The notes below the pieces were generated by a model that had not been told where the DNA came from, did not search any database, and saw only the letters and a list, made by a program, of their open reading frames with translations. Shown here one piece after another: positions 1 through 8,286 of a stretch of DNA of 35,387 bases (position 1 is the first letter of the stretch; every line of letters begins with the position of its first letter). A program made the position numbers and the translations under genes. Origin of the DNA: Oscillospiraceae bacterium (GTDB taxonomy: Bacteria > Bacillota > Clostridia > Oscillospirales > Oscillospiraceae); NCBI GenBank assembly GCA_902775355.1, contig CACYLY010000039.1:1-35387 (forward strand), given 5' to 3'.

Positions 1-114
1 ATCTTTCCCCGCTCGGCAAAACAAGGTTACCGCGCTCTTCAACGCTCTTAGACCATTTTGACCCCACCTGCTTTTTCCTACAACAACTTGACACCGACGT
101 TTTTGCTTCTGTTC

Positions 115-143
115 TTGACAAAATCTGGTTTTTTGTATAGAAT
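115..143 (+). promoter_or_regulatory. Sigma-A promoter of the large surface protein gene
   Basis: A perfect -35 box TTGACA (115-120) is followed after exactly 17 bases by TAGAAT (138-143), five of six consensus bases. Transcription would start near position 150, leaving a leader of about 100 bases before the ATG at 253. Bases 1-114 show no convincing gene. Confidence 0.75.
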
Positions 144-179
144 AACAAATTGGCAACGTATTATTACAAAGTTCATACA

Positions 180-209
180 TCGCAAAACCATATCTCGCAA
201 AACCATATC
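180..209 (+). repeat. Two perfect tandem copies of a 15-base unit in the leader
   Basis: The unit tcgcaaaaccatatc occurs at 180-194 and again at 195-209, inside the predicted untranslated leader of the large surface protein gene. A third, degenerate start (tcacagacc) follows. It could be a protein-binding site or simply a slippage product. Confidence 0.7.
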
Positions 210-252
210 TCACAGACCAAGCTTCGCAACATTTTTTCAAGGAGGGCCCGAT

Positions 253-3200
253 ATGAAACACCCTGCGAAACGATTTCTGGCACTGTTTCTTGTCCTGATC
301 TTCTGCATCTCCCTGTTCCCCGCCGCCGCTCTGGCGGAGGAGCCGGAGGAGCCTGCGGAAGAGCCGGCTCCCGCGGAGGAGCCTGTGGAAGAGCCCGGCC
401 CCGGAGAAGAGCCGGACGAGCCGACTCCCGCGGAGGAGCCGGACGAGCCGACTCCCGCCACGGAGCCGGCGGAAGACCCTGCGCCCGCACCCGGGGAGGA
501 ACCCGAGGCGGAGCCTGCCCCGGCGGACGAGGAGACCGGGGACCGTTCCTTCTCCGTCACGCTGACGGTGGAGGTCTATGACGCGAACTATCAGCCCCTC
601 ACCGGCGTCGAGGCCGGCACGGCCAGCTACCTGCCCGCCAATCCCAGACCCGGCGACACCGTGTACGTGACGGCCACCCCCGCCGCGGGCTATCAGCTGC
701 AGTACGTGTATTATGACGACGGCGTCCGCATGGGATACGACGCCACCAGAGACATGCGCTTCACCATCCCCGCGGACTACTGCTCTCTGGAGCTCTTCGT
801 CTGCTTCACGCCCGCCGGGACCAGCCTGCCTCTGCCCGGGGCCGGTTCCCTGTTGCTGGAGCTGCCCCAGCCCGGCGTCTCCTATTCCGGCCCCGTGCCC
901 GGACAGGTGCTGAACTCCGCCGGCCACTGGTATGACGTGGACTCCGTATACTGGTACGGCGGCACGGGCAGCGGCTGTGAGGGCCAGCCCCCGACAAGCT
1001 TCCTGCTGGGGCACAAGTACTACCCCGAAATCGTTCTGACTCCCCATGCCCACTGGCATTGGAGGGAAGACACCAGTACCCTGCTGCTCTATCACGATCC
1101 CGCGTCGGCGGAACCCACGTCCTGGGAGTTTTCCGGCGGCTCCACCGGCACGCTGGACAGTGAAGGCCGGCTGCATCTGACAGGCAGGGAGATCACGCTG
1201 CCCGGCGACGTCCGTCTCCGGATCTTCAACTACGCCTGCGAAAAGGACGGCGTCGTGCTGGATCTGGACGGCGGCACGGTGAAGCTCAGTGTGAACGGTG
1301 ATACGCCCGTGGAAGCAGAGGAGCTCATGGTCTGCGCCGGCGATACCATCAGCATCTCCGCGGAGCCGGAAAACGGCTTTGCGCTCCGGAGCGCCAAGTG
1401 GGGCAACGGCGACGATCTGCTGGGCGACGTGACCGACAGCCTGAGCTTTACGATCCCCTCGGAGGGCGGTTATTTTGAACTCGTGGTGTATTTCGTCCGC
1501 GCGGGAGAGCCCGTGACCCTCCGGCTCTTCCAGTACACCCATGGCGACGACCTCTATCTGGTCAGCGGCACGGTGCAGTTCCGTGTGAACGGCGGCGCGG
1601 CCCAGACCATGCCCGCGTCCAACGAGCTCACGGTCCTGCCCGGGGATCAGATCAGCCTGGTCGTCACCCCCTACGCCGGCTACCGGCTCCAGAGCGCGAA
1701 CCTGGGCATTGGCGAGACCTTCGCCGGTGATATTACTGACACGCTGACCTTTACCGTCCCTGACGACTGCGCGGTCTGCGATGTGATCGTGTATTTCGCC
1801 CCCGCCGACGCGACGGTCCCCATTTCCGGGGTGTCCGTCAAGCTGCCTCTGCCCCTCCCGGCCAGCAGCTACAGCGCGGGCGCGACCCAGGCCGAAAACG
1901 GCGGCCTGGAGAACTACACCATCCTGTGGACCGCATGGTACGGCGGCACAAACAGCGGCTGCCAGGGGGAGAAGCCGGATTCCTTTATCGATGGCGCGAG
2001 CTACTATGCCTGGATCGGCCTCGAGCCCAAGGAAAACTGGTGCTTTGACGAGGGCACGCGAGCCAACGTCCGGCTGGACAATGGCGTTTTTCTCCAGAAT
2101 GTGACTGTCAGCTATTTCCCCGCCAGCGGCGGCATCGTCGTCCAGATCCCGGAGCAGACCATCAGCAAGAAGACCATCACCGCGGCGGCGCTGGAGGTCG
2201 AGATGTTTGAGGAGGGCGGCGAGTATCCCACGGGCTGCCCGGTGGTCTTCGAGCTGCCCGAGGACGCGCCCTTCACCGTCTCCAGCGCCGTCTGGTACAA
2301 CTACGCCAACCAGGAAAGCGGCGGCATCGGCCTGGCCGCCGGCTTCTTCACCAGAGAGGGCCGCTACTTCACCGAGTTTGACCTGATCCCCAACGAGGGC
2401 TACGTCTTCACCGCGGACACCCAGATCGAGCTCACAAACGGCAGCGTGGAGATCAAAACTCTCAATTCCGACGGCTCCCTCCACGTGGTCACCTCCTGGT
2501 TCTCCCTGGATCCGGAGACTGCGGCCCAGTACCGCCGGGTCTTCGTGACCAACTATCTGGTGAATCCTGACGGCTCTACCAACCCCTCGGGCGTCGGCGG
2601 CTATGTGCTGCCCAGCGACAGCAACCCCAAGGTGGGCGACACCCTCATCTTCGGCGTGATGCCCAAGAACGGCTACCGCCTCCAGTGGCTGACCGTCGCC
2701 CGCAGGTCCGAGTGGATCGGCGACGACATCACCGATACCCTGGAGTTCTATGTGGATGACGACCCCGACGACGTGTACGTCAACGCCATGTTCGCCCTTG
2801 CGGACGAGCCGGTGACCTGCAACGCGGTGACCCTGAATGTGGAGCTGCCCGCTCCCGGCGGGAATTACAGCGGCTACGCGCCCGCTGCGGTAACGCCCAG
2901 CGAGGTCAACGCCTCCAAGTACACGGTGAAGAGCGCCCGGTGGTACGAGCCCCAGGGCAGCGGCGTGGGTAATCCCAGCAGCTTCGTCCCCGGCCAGGAG
3001 TACTGCGTGGATATCATCGTGGCGCCCGATCCGGAATGGAGCTTTTCCGACGATGTCAGCGCCATCCTGTATTTCAGTGACGATTCGTACATGAACAGCC
3101 AAAACGGCAGCGTCACCGTCAACAAGCTGGCCAACGGCGATCTGGTCATCGTCTCCGACTTCCTTACTCTGCCGGAGGCGGCGGTGGACGAGGTGGAGCT

Positions 3201-6200
3201 GTCCCTGGATCTGCCCGAGGAGGGCGACAGCTTCGAGTTCATGAGCCAGCCCTGGGCCACCTTCTACACGCCTCATGTGGGCGAAATGTACACCCTGTGG
3301 AAAAACGGCGCGGACCAGGCCACCGGCGCGAAGGGGGAGCAGACCTCCAGCTTCCAGCCCGGCTGCGTGTACTACGCCACCATCCGCATCATCGCGGACC
3401 CGGGCTACTATCTCACCGCGGACACCCGGGTGACGCTGCGCAACGGCCTGTCCTTCACCACCTCGTACAGCACGACGGACCGCTCCCTCTGGATCGACAC
3501 CGAGAGCATCACGATCCCCACGGAGAGCTACCAGCTCAGCGGCACCTACGTCAAGTTCCGGATCAATGACGTGGAGACCGCCACCGCCCGTCCGGGCCAG
3601 TATGTGGTGGTGCGCTCCGACATCACCACCCAGCCCCTGGGCACCTATCTGGCTTCCGTCACCAGCGAGGACGTGGAGCTGACCCAGATCACGGAGATCA
3701 CCTGGGGCTTCACCATGCCCGCAAAGAACGTGAGCGTCACCGGGGAGCTGCTGCCCCAGGAGACCTATGTCTTCGAGCTGGAGGACGGCGTCCACGAAAT
3801 GAACGCCAAAGACGCCCTGTGGCTCTTCGGCGAGTATGAGGCCGGCACGATGATCACCCGGGACCTGGACGGCGACGGCCAGGACGATATCCGCGTGGAG
3901 TTCCGCGCCGACGGCACGGCCCAGGTGATCCGGCTGGGCAGCATCTTCGGCGAGATCACCACCCAGACCCCCTCCGGCCGCATCGGCACCATCATCTACC
4001 GCTTCGGCCCGGAGCGCTATGACGTCTATCTGGGCAGCGTCCAGGTCAACGCGGAGAACAAAAACAACATCCCCGTCCTGGGCGGCAAGGCCAGCTACGA
4101 TCCCGACACCAAGACCCTGACGCTGACCGACTACACCGGCAGCATCGGCGTCGCCGCGCAGGGAGAGCTCTATCCCAGCCTGACCAGCTTGTTCAGCATC
4201 ACCGCCAGCGGCGACCTGACCATCGAGGGCAACGGCAGACTGATGGACAAGACCCTCTACGGCGGCATCAGCTGCGGCGGCAACCTGACCCTGAACGGCG
4301 ACTTCGAGATCCACGCCGAATCCTACGGCATCTACACGAACGGCAACCTGACCGTGCACGGCAACACCGCGGTCTACGACACCACCCGGGCGGGCGTGGA
4401 CATGAGCGGCGATCTCAGCGTCTTCCTGGGCTCCCTGAAGGTCATGACCGATGAGGGCTACGGCGTGGACTGCCGCGGCAACGTGAGCGTGGGCGGCGAG
4501 CTGATGTGCGAGGCCGGCGAGGCCGGTCTGAATTGCGGCGGCAACGTTACGCTGGTGGGCGGCACGATCTGGGCCTCTTCTACCAACGACATCGGCCTGC
4601 TTGGCGCCAGCGACCTGAACATCCAGAACGGCGGCTTCACCGCCTACGGCAATGTCCAGGCCCTGGAGGTCGCTTCCATCAGCTTCGATAACAGCACCCA
4701 CTTCATCAGCCTGCCGGTCAACGGCTCGGTCAGCGACGACGACACCACCATCATCGATCCCAGCACCGGCGATCCCGCCCAGAGCGCCCAGATCACCGAC
4801 AAGAAGCCGACGGTCAACCTGGGCGTCAAGGATCTGGACGGCAATGAGGGCGTAGGCGGCTGGGTCGGCTTCGGCGACGGCGACCTCTTCCGCCAGACCT
4901 ACAACACCGTTTCCTACGGCACAACACTCACCATCTGCGCATCCCCGGAAGAGGGCTACCGCTTCGACCACTGGGAGGACGCCTACGGCGGTTCCTTCAC
5001 CGATGAAAGCCAGAACTTCGAGATCCAGATCGGCGTCTATGTGGACTGCGCGTACTTCGCCGTCTTCGAGGAGCTGCTGCCCATCAACGAGACCAACTTC
5101 CCCGACGAGAATTTCCGCAGCTATGTCGCCGAGAACTGCGACCCGAACGGCGATGGCTACCTCTCCTGGGCGGAGCGCAACGCGGTGACGAACATCACCG
5201 TGTCCTCGAAGGGTATCAAGAAGCTGAACGGCATCGAGTTCTTCCCCGAGCTGACCTATCTGAACGTGAGTTCCAACAGCCTGACCACCCTGAACCTGAA
5301 CAAGAACACCAAGCTGAAAACGCTGCACTGCTTCAGCAACACCAGCCTCTCCACCCTGCTCGTCAGCGGCTGCACGGAGCTGGAGATCCTGCAGTGCTAC
5401 AAATGCAAGCTGTCCTGGCTGGATGTGACAAAGAACACCAAGCTGCAGTCCCTCGTCTGCTACCAGAATAATTTCAGCAGCCTGAACCTGTCCCACAACG
5501 CCGCGCTGAAGGCCGTGCAGTGCTACAACTGCCCCAACCTGAAAGAGCTGGGCCTGAACAGCCCGATCCTGTGGCAGCTGATCTGCTATGGTACCGCGCT
5601 GGACAATCTGGATTTCAGCTCCGCCCCCCTGCTGGCCCGGACCTATCGCGAGGGCACCTACAGTCGGATCTCCATCAACAGTGTTCCGATCGACGAGTAC
5701 TCCCTGAAGGACGGAAGCACCAGCATCGGCCTGCTGCGGCTGAATCCTGGCGCGACCTTTGAGGAGGATCTGGGCATTCCTATCAATCAGGTCACCTTCC
5801 CCGATCCGGAGTTCCGGGACTATGTGTCCGTGGACTTCGACCGCAACGGCAACGGCTGGCTGAGCCCCATCGAGATCCAGAACGCCACCGATATCGACGC
5901 GGAGGAATACGATATCCGCAATGTGAAGGGCATCGAGTATCTGACGGAGCTGGGAAGCATCCATCTCATCTGCGCGCCGCACCTGACTTCCATCGACCTG
6001 CGCGCCAACACCAAGCTGTACAGCGTCGACCTGGGAGACAACGCCCTGCAGGAAATCAAGCTGGACGGTCTGACGGAGCTGATTTATCTGTATGTGGGGA
6101 ACAACGCGCTGCGGGAGCTGGACGTCAGCGACTTTGCGCTGAAGCAGCTCAACTGCGAAAACAACCCCCTCACCAGCCTGGAGCTGGGCGATCAGCCGGA

Positions 6201-6588
6201 GCTGAAAACCCTCTACGCCCACCACACGGATCTGACCGAACTGGATCTCAGCGGCAGCCCGATCCTGCTGGACGCCTATCTCAACGGCACCGTCACGGAG
6301 TATAACGGCTATGTGAAGTACTCCGGCGGCTCCCTGGGCGGCACGCTCTACATCGACGCGGACCAGACGGTCATCACCGAGGCCACGCCCGACCACATCC
6401 CCGGCGACATCAACGGGGACGGCGTGGTGAACAACAAAGACGTGCTCCGCCTCCAGAAATACCTGAAGGATCCGACCACGACAGTCAACGCGGCAGCCCT
6501 GGACGTGAACGGGGACGGCAAGGTCAACAACAAGGATCTGATCCGCCTGACGCGCTGGCTGAAGTATCACGACGTGGAGATCCACTGA
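253..6588 (+). CDS. Secreted multi-repeat surface protein with LRR blocks and C-terminal dockerin
   Basis: The protein has 2111 residues. The reading frame is open further upstream, but the ATG at 253 follows AAGGAGGG and begins a clear signal peptide (hydrophobic core 8-22, likely cut after ALA, residue 28). Residues 29 to about 96 are a Glu/Pro/Ala-rich stalk. Then about 1170 residues alternate InlB-B-like repeats (pattern GDTVYVTATPAAGY, ending FTIP..V.F) with five copies of a roughly 105-residue repeat. Residues about 1275-1480 look like a parallel beta-helix (repeated GGNLTL/GDLSV strands). Another InlB-like repeat follows, then two LRR blocks (about 1611-1836 and 1842-2035), each led by an EF-hand-like loop (DPNGDGYLSWAE; DRNGNGWLSPIE). 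Residues about 2050-2111 form a type I dockerin with two calcium loops of form DxNGDGxVNNKD. It is probably an adhesin or a cohesin-bound surface component. No enzymatic domain is recognised and no cohesin scaffold is in the window. The gene stands alone. Confidence 0.9.
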   Translation: MKHPAKRFLALFLVLIFCISLFPAAALAEEPEEPAEEPAPAEEPVEEPGPGEEPDEPTPAEEPDEPTPATEPAEDPAPAPGEEPEAEPAPADEETGDRSFSVTLTVEVYDANYQPLTGVEAGTASYLPANPRPGDTVYVTATPAAGYQLQYVYYDDGVRMGYDATRDMRFTIPADYCSLELFVCFTPAGTSLPLPGAGSLLLELPQPGVSYSGPVPGQVLNSAGHWYDVDSVYWYGGTGSGCEGQPPTSFLLGHKYYPEIVLTPHAHWHWREDTSTLLLYHDPASAEPTSWEFSGGSTGTLDSEGRLHLTGREITLPGDVRLRIFNYACEKDGVVLDLDGGTVKLSVNGDTPVEAEELMVCAGDTISISAEPENGFALRSAKWGNGDDLLGDVTDSLSFTIPSEGGYFELVVYFVRAGEPVTLRLFQYTHGDDLYLVSGTVQFRVNGGAAQTMPASNELTVLPGDQISLVVTPYAGYRLQSANLGIGETFAGDITDTLTFTVPDDCAVCDVIVYFAPADATVPISGVSVKLPLPLPASSYSAGATQAENGGLENYTILWTAWYGGTNSGCQGEKPDSFIDGASYYAWIGLEPKENWCFDEGTRANVRLDNGVFLQNVTVSYFPASGGIVVQIPEQTISKKTITAAALEVEMFEEGGEYPTGCPVVFELPEDAPFTVSSAVWYNYANQESGGIGLAAGFFTREGRYFTEFDLIPNEGYVFTADTQIELTNGSVEIKTLNSDGSLHVVTSWFSLDPETAAQYRRVFVTNYLVNPDGSTNPSGVGGYVLPSDSNPKVGDTLIFGVMPKNGYRLQWLTVARRSEWIGDDITDTLEFYVDDDPDDVYVNAMFALADEPVTCNAVTLNVELPAPGGNYSGYAPAAVTPSEVNASKYTVKSARWYEPQGSGVGNPSSFVPGQEYCVDIIVAPDPEWSFSDDVSAILYFSDDSYMNSQNGSVTVNKLANGDLVIVSDFLTLPEAAVDEVELSLDLPEEGDSFEFMSQPWATFYTPHVGEMYTLWKNGADQATGAKGEQTSSFQPGCVYYATIRIIADPGYYLTADTRVTLRNGLSFTTSYSTTDRSLWIDTESITIPTESYQLSGTYVKFRINDVETATARPGQYVVVRSDITTQPLGTYLASVTSEDVELTQITEITWGFTMPAKNVSVTGELLPQETYVFELEDGVHEMNAKDALWLFGEYEAGTMITRDLDGDGQDDIRVEFRADGTAQVIRLGSIFGEITTQTPSGRIGTIIYRFGPERYDVYLGSVQVNAENKNNIPVLGGKASYDPDTKTLTLTDYTGSIGVAAQGELYPSLTSLFSITASGDLTIEGNGRLMDKTLYGGISCGGNLTLNGDFEIHAESYGIYTNGNLTVHGNTAVYDTTRAGVDMSGDLSVFLGSLKVMTDEGYGVDCRGNVSVGGELMCEAGEAGLNCGGNVTLVGGTIWASSTNDIGLLGASDLNIQNGGFTAYGNVQALEVASISFDNSTHFISLPVNGSVSDDDTTIIDPSTGDPAQSAQITDKKPTVNLGVKDLDGNEGVGGWVGFGDGDLFRQTYNTVSYGTTLTICASPEEGYRFDHWEDAYGGSFTDESQNFEIQIGVYVDCAYFAVFEELLPINETNFPDENFRSYVAENCDPNGDGYLSWAERNAVTNITVSSKGIKKLNGIEFFPELTYLNVSSNSLTTLNLNKNTKLKTLHCFSNTSLSTLLVSGCTELEILQCYKCKLSWLDVTKNTKLQSLVCYQNNFSSLNLSHNAALKAVQCYNCPNLKELGLNSPILWQLICYGTALDNLDFSSAPLLARTYREGTYSRISINSVPIDEYSLKDGSTSIGLLRLNPGATFEEDLGIPINQVTFPDPEFRDYVSVDFDRNGNGWLSPIEIQNATDIDAEEYDIRNVKGIEYLTELGSIHLICAPHLTSIDLRANTKLYSVDLGDNALQEIKLDGLTELIYLYVGNNALRELDVSDFALKQLNCENNPLTSLELGDQPELKTLYAHHTDLTELDLSGSPILLDAYLNGTVTEYNGYVKYSGGSLGGTLYIDADQTVITEATPDHIPGDINGDGVVNNKDVLRLQKYLKDPTTTVNAAALDVNGDGKVNNKDLIRLTRWLKYHDVEIH

Positions 6589-6593
6589 CAATT

Positions 6594-6641
6594 CGGAGTT
6601 CGGAGTTCGGAGTTCGGAATTCGGAATTCGGAATTCGGAAT
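6594..6641. repeat. 7-base tandem repeat (cggagtt/cggaatt, about 7 copies)
   Basis: Directly after the stop codon, the heptamer cggagtt occurs three times, then cggaatt three times, then a partial copy. The unit changes by one base halfway, as expected of slippage expansion. No coding or terminator role is evident. Confidence 0.85.
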
Positions 6642-6684
6642 AGTGATCCGCTACGCGGGGACCTCATCCACCGCAAGCGGTCCC

Positions 6685-7046
6685 CCTTCCCCGTGCGCGG
6701 GGAAGGCAATCGCGGGATCCGAAACAACAACAAAAAACGCGGGGACGCGGCGATTTTCGCCGCGTCCCTTGCCGTAGGGGCGACCTTTGGTCGCCCGCCG
6801 ATCTGCGCCCGCATTCCGTCTCGCCCCGTAGCGCCGGGCATTGCCCGGCGTCGTCCCGTGCTGATTTCGCCGACCAATGGTCGGCGCTACGGGAAATCCG
6901 CGCCGACGCCACGTCCGCGCCCGTAGGGGCGACCTTTGGTCGCCCGCCGATCTGCGCCGTGTGCGTGATCCGCGGCGCGATAAGGGCATCGCGCCCTACG
7001 CGGCCTGCCGCGCCCCCCCGCCGTAGGGGAGGGGCTTGCCCCTCCC
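6685..7046. repeat. Cluster of GC-rich mini-palindromes with a duplicated 38-base element
   Basis: This gene-free stretch holds at least seven short hairpins: 6685-6706, 6743-6767 (11-base stem), 6832-6850, 6869-6885, 6975-6996, 7027-7046, and the core gggcgacc-ttt-ggtcgccc. That core sits inside an identical 38-base element at 6772-6809 and 6921-6958. Outer arms cccgtagcgcc (6825-6835) and ggcgctacggg (6883-6893) enclose two of the hairpins. The arrangement resembles the dispersed REP/BIME-like intergenic repeats of gut Clostridia, probably non-autonomous and possibly mobilised in trans. Short open frames across it on both strands are not credible genes. Confidence 0.75.
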
Positions 7047-7086
7047 GGCGGGCTGTGTCCGCGCCTCGTTTGCGGAGAACAAAAAA

Positions 7087-7113
7087 TCGGGAGACGCGCT
7101 TTGCGTCTCCCGA
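7087..7113 (-). terminator. Rho-independent terminator of the nuclease gene
   Basis: An 11-base perfect stem (tcgggagacgc / gcgtctcccga) with a 5-base loop is followed on the minus strand by six T residues. It lies about 84 bases past the nuclease stop codon. Confidence 0.8.
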
Positions 7114-7196
7114 TGATGCTTTCCGGCTTCCTCATACGAAAACTGGAAGCGGACAATTCCCCGTTCTCAAAGGAAGGGTTTTCTTGGCGGATGCTA

Positions 7197-8165
7197 TCAG
7201 GGCCGGCAGCGGCCGCAGGGGCTGTAGCCCTGCTCCAGCAGCTCCTCCCGGCTGCCCTCGAAGAGCTCCCGGTTCTCCGCCTGCATGTTCTCCGCGTAGG
7301 GGCAGCCGGGCAGGTGGAACTTCTTCGTCTTGGTGTTCAGAATGTACGCGCGGCTCAGGACCTCGCCCTCCGGCAGCTCCCGCGCTCCCGCCTCCTCCGC
7401 GGGCCCCAGCTCCTCCAGGGGCTGCAGGTCTCTCTCCGGCGCCGTCCAGGCCGGGTCCTTCTCGCTGGAGCCGTCCCGGGTGTCGATCAGCACCCCCGGC
7501 TGCACATTGAACACATAGCGGCAGAGGGAGAGCCCCCGGCCCCGATCTTCCGCGGAGGCCGCCTCGATCAGCACCCCGGAGGCCAGCAGATCCTCGCCCA
7601 GGAACACCGGCGTCACCCGGTAGAGCACATGGACCTTGTTCAGCCCGATGTAGGCGTTCACGGCGTTTTCCACCGGCAGCATGCCCTCGATGTTCATGTA
7701 CCGGGTGCCGGTGATGAGGTTGCGGGGATCGTCGTTCACGCCGCAGAGCTGATAGCCCAGCAGATGGCAGCGATTGTAGAGATAGCGGTCCTCGATCCGG
7801 TCGTCGTAGCGGACGGTGTGCCAGCCGCTGGGCCGGATCTCGCCGATGGGGCCCCGCTTCTCCGTGGGCCGGGTGTCCAGACTCAGCAGGCCCATGGCCG
7901 GGCCGCAGCGGCCCAGCTGGTCCAGCTCGCTGAAGGTGAAGCCCTCCTCCGCGGCGAAGTCCTCCTTCGTGAAAAAGGGCTTGTCCCCGTTGACCACGAG
8001 GATGGGTTCGCCTGCGTAGGTCGGCGGCGCCTGCAGCAGTTTCTCCCGGGTGAGGGTGGGCGCGAAGCCGGGAACGGCGCAGCCGGTGCAGAGAAGCCCC
8101 GTCAAAAGCAGCGCCAGCAGCAGCGCCAGCAGCGCCGCCGCTTTTGTTCTGTTCGTACGCAGCAT
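7197..8165 (-). CDS. Exported DNA/RNA non-specific endonuclease (EndA-like) with C-terminal zinc-binding tail
   Basis: The protein has 322 residues. The ATG at 8165 follows GGGAGGCGGGG and starts a Lys/Arg-capped hydrophobic leader ending LLCTGC, so it is probably a lipoprotein (Cys29) or a cleaved secreted protein. The middle matches the streptococcal EndA-type beta-beta-alpha metal nuclease family: YNRCHLLGYQLCG (130-142) with the general-base His134, where the family usually reads DRGH, then RNLITGTRYMN with Asn149 and Asn158 as candidate metal ligands. The C-terminus (about 270-322) has His284, Cys288, Cys317 and Cys320 in an Ada-like metal-binding arrangement, a tail often attached to secreted nucleases and competence proteins. 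It likely degrades extracellular nucleic acid at the cell surface. The replacement Asn-Arg-Cys-His for Asp-Arg-Gly-His is a noticeable variant. It is transcribed in the same direction as the upstream phosphorylase gene but separated from it by a hairpin. Confidence 0.85.
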   Translation of the reverse strand: MLRTNRTKAAALLALLLALLLTGLLCTGCAVPGFAPTLTREKLLQAPPTYAGEPILVVNGDKPFFTKEDFAAEEGFTFSELDQLGRCGPAMGLLSLDTRPTEKRGPIGEIRPSGWHTVRYDDRIEDRYLYNRCHLLGYQLCGVNDDPRNLITGTRYMNIEGMLPVENAVNAYIGLNKVHVLYRVTPVFLGEDLLASGVLIEAASAEDRGRGLSLCRYVFNVQPGVLIDTRDGSSEKDPAWTAPERDLQPLEELGPAEEAGARELPEGEVLSRAYILNTKTKKFHLPGCPYAENMQAENRELFEGSREELLEQGYSPCGRCRP

Positions 8166-8240
8166 GTCCCCGCCTCCCTCTCTTGGCTTTTTCAATAAGA
8201 CGCCTCCGGGGCCGGATGGTTCCCGGAGAGACACGGTAAA

Positions 8241-8276
8241 CAGCCGGTCTCCGCCCGGAAAAGCGAAGACCGGCTG
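8241..8276 (-). terminator. Hairpin terminator downstream of the GH94 gene
   Basis: A 10-base stem (cagccggtct / agaccggctg) lies 11 bases past the phosphorylase stop on the minus strand and is followed by a short gtttacc run. The T-tract is weak, so termination may be partial. Confidence 0.55.
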
Positions 8277-8286
8277 GGATGCTTTT

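Noticed and set aside
58-252. N-terminal extension of the large surface protein
   Set aside because: It contains the predicted promoter and leader, and the signal peptide and ribosome site begin at 253.
6592-7046. CRISPR array suggested by repeats
   Set aside because: The heptamer array has no spacers and the palindromic units are irregularly placed with only one 38-base duplicate; no cas genes are present.
6651-7510. Several overlapping short frames in the palindrome island on both strands
   Set aside because: They translate GC-rich repeats into Arg/Pro/Ala-rich sequence, without ribosome sites.
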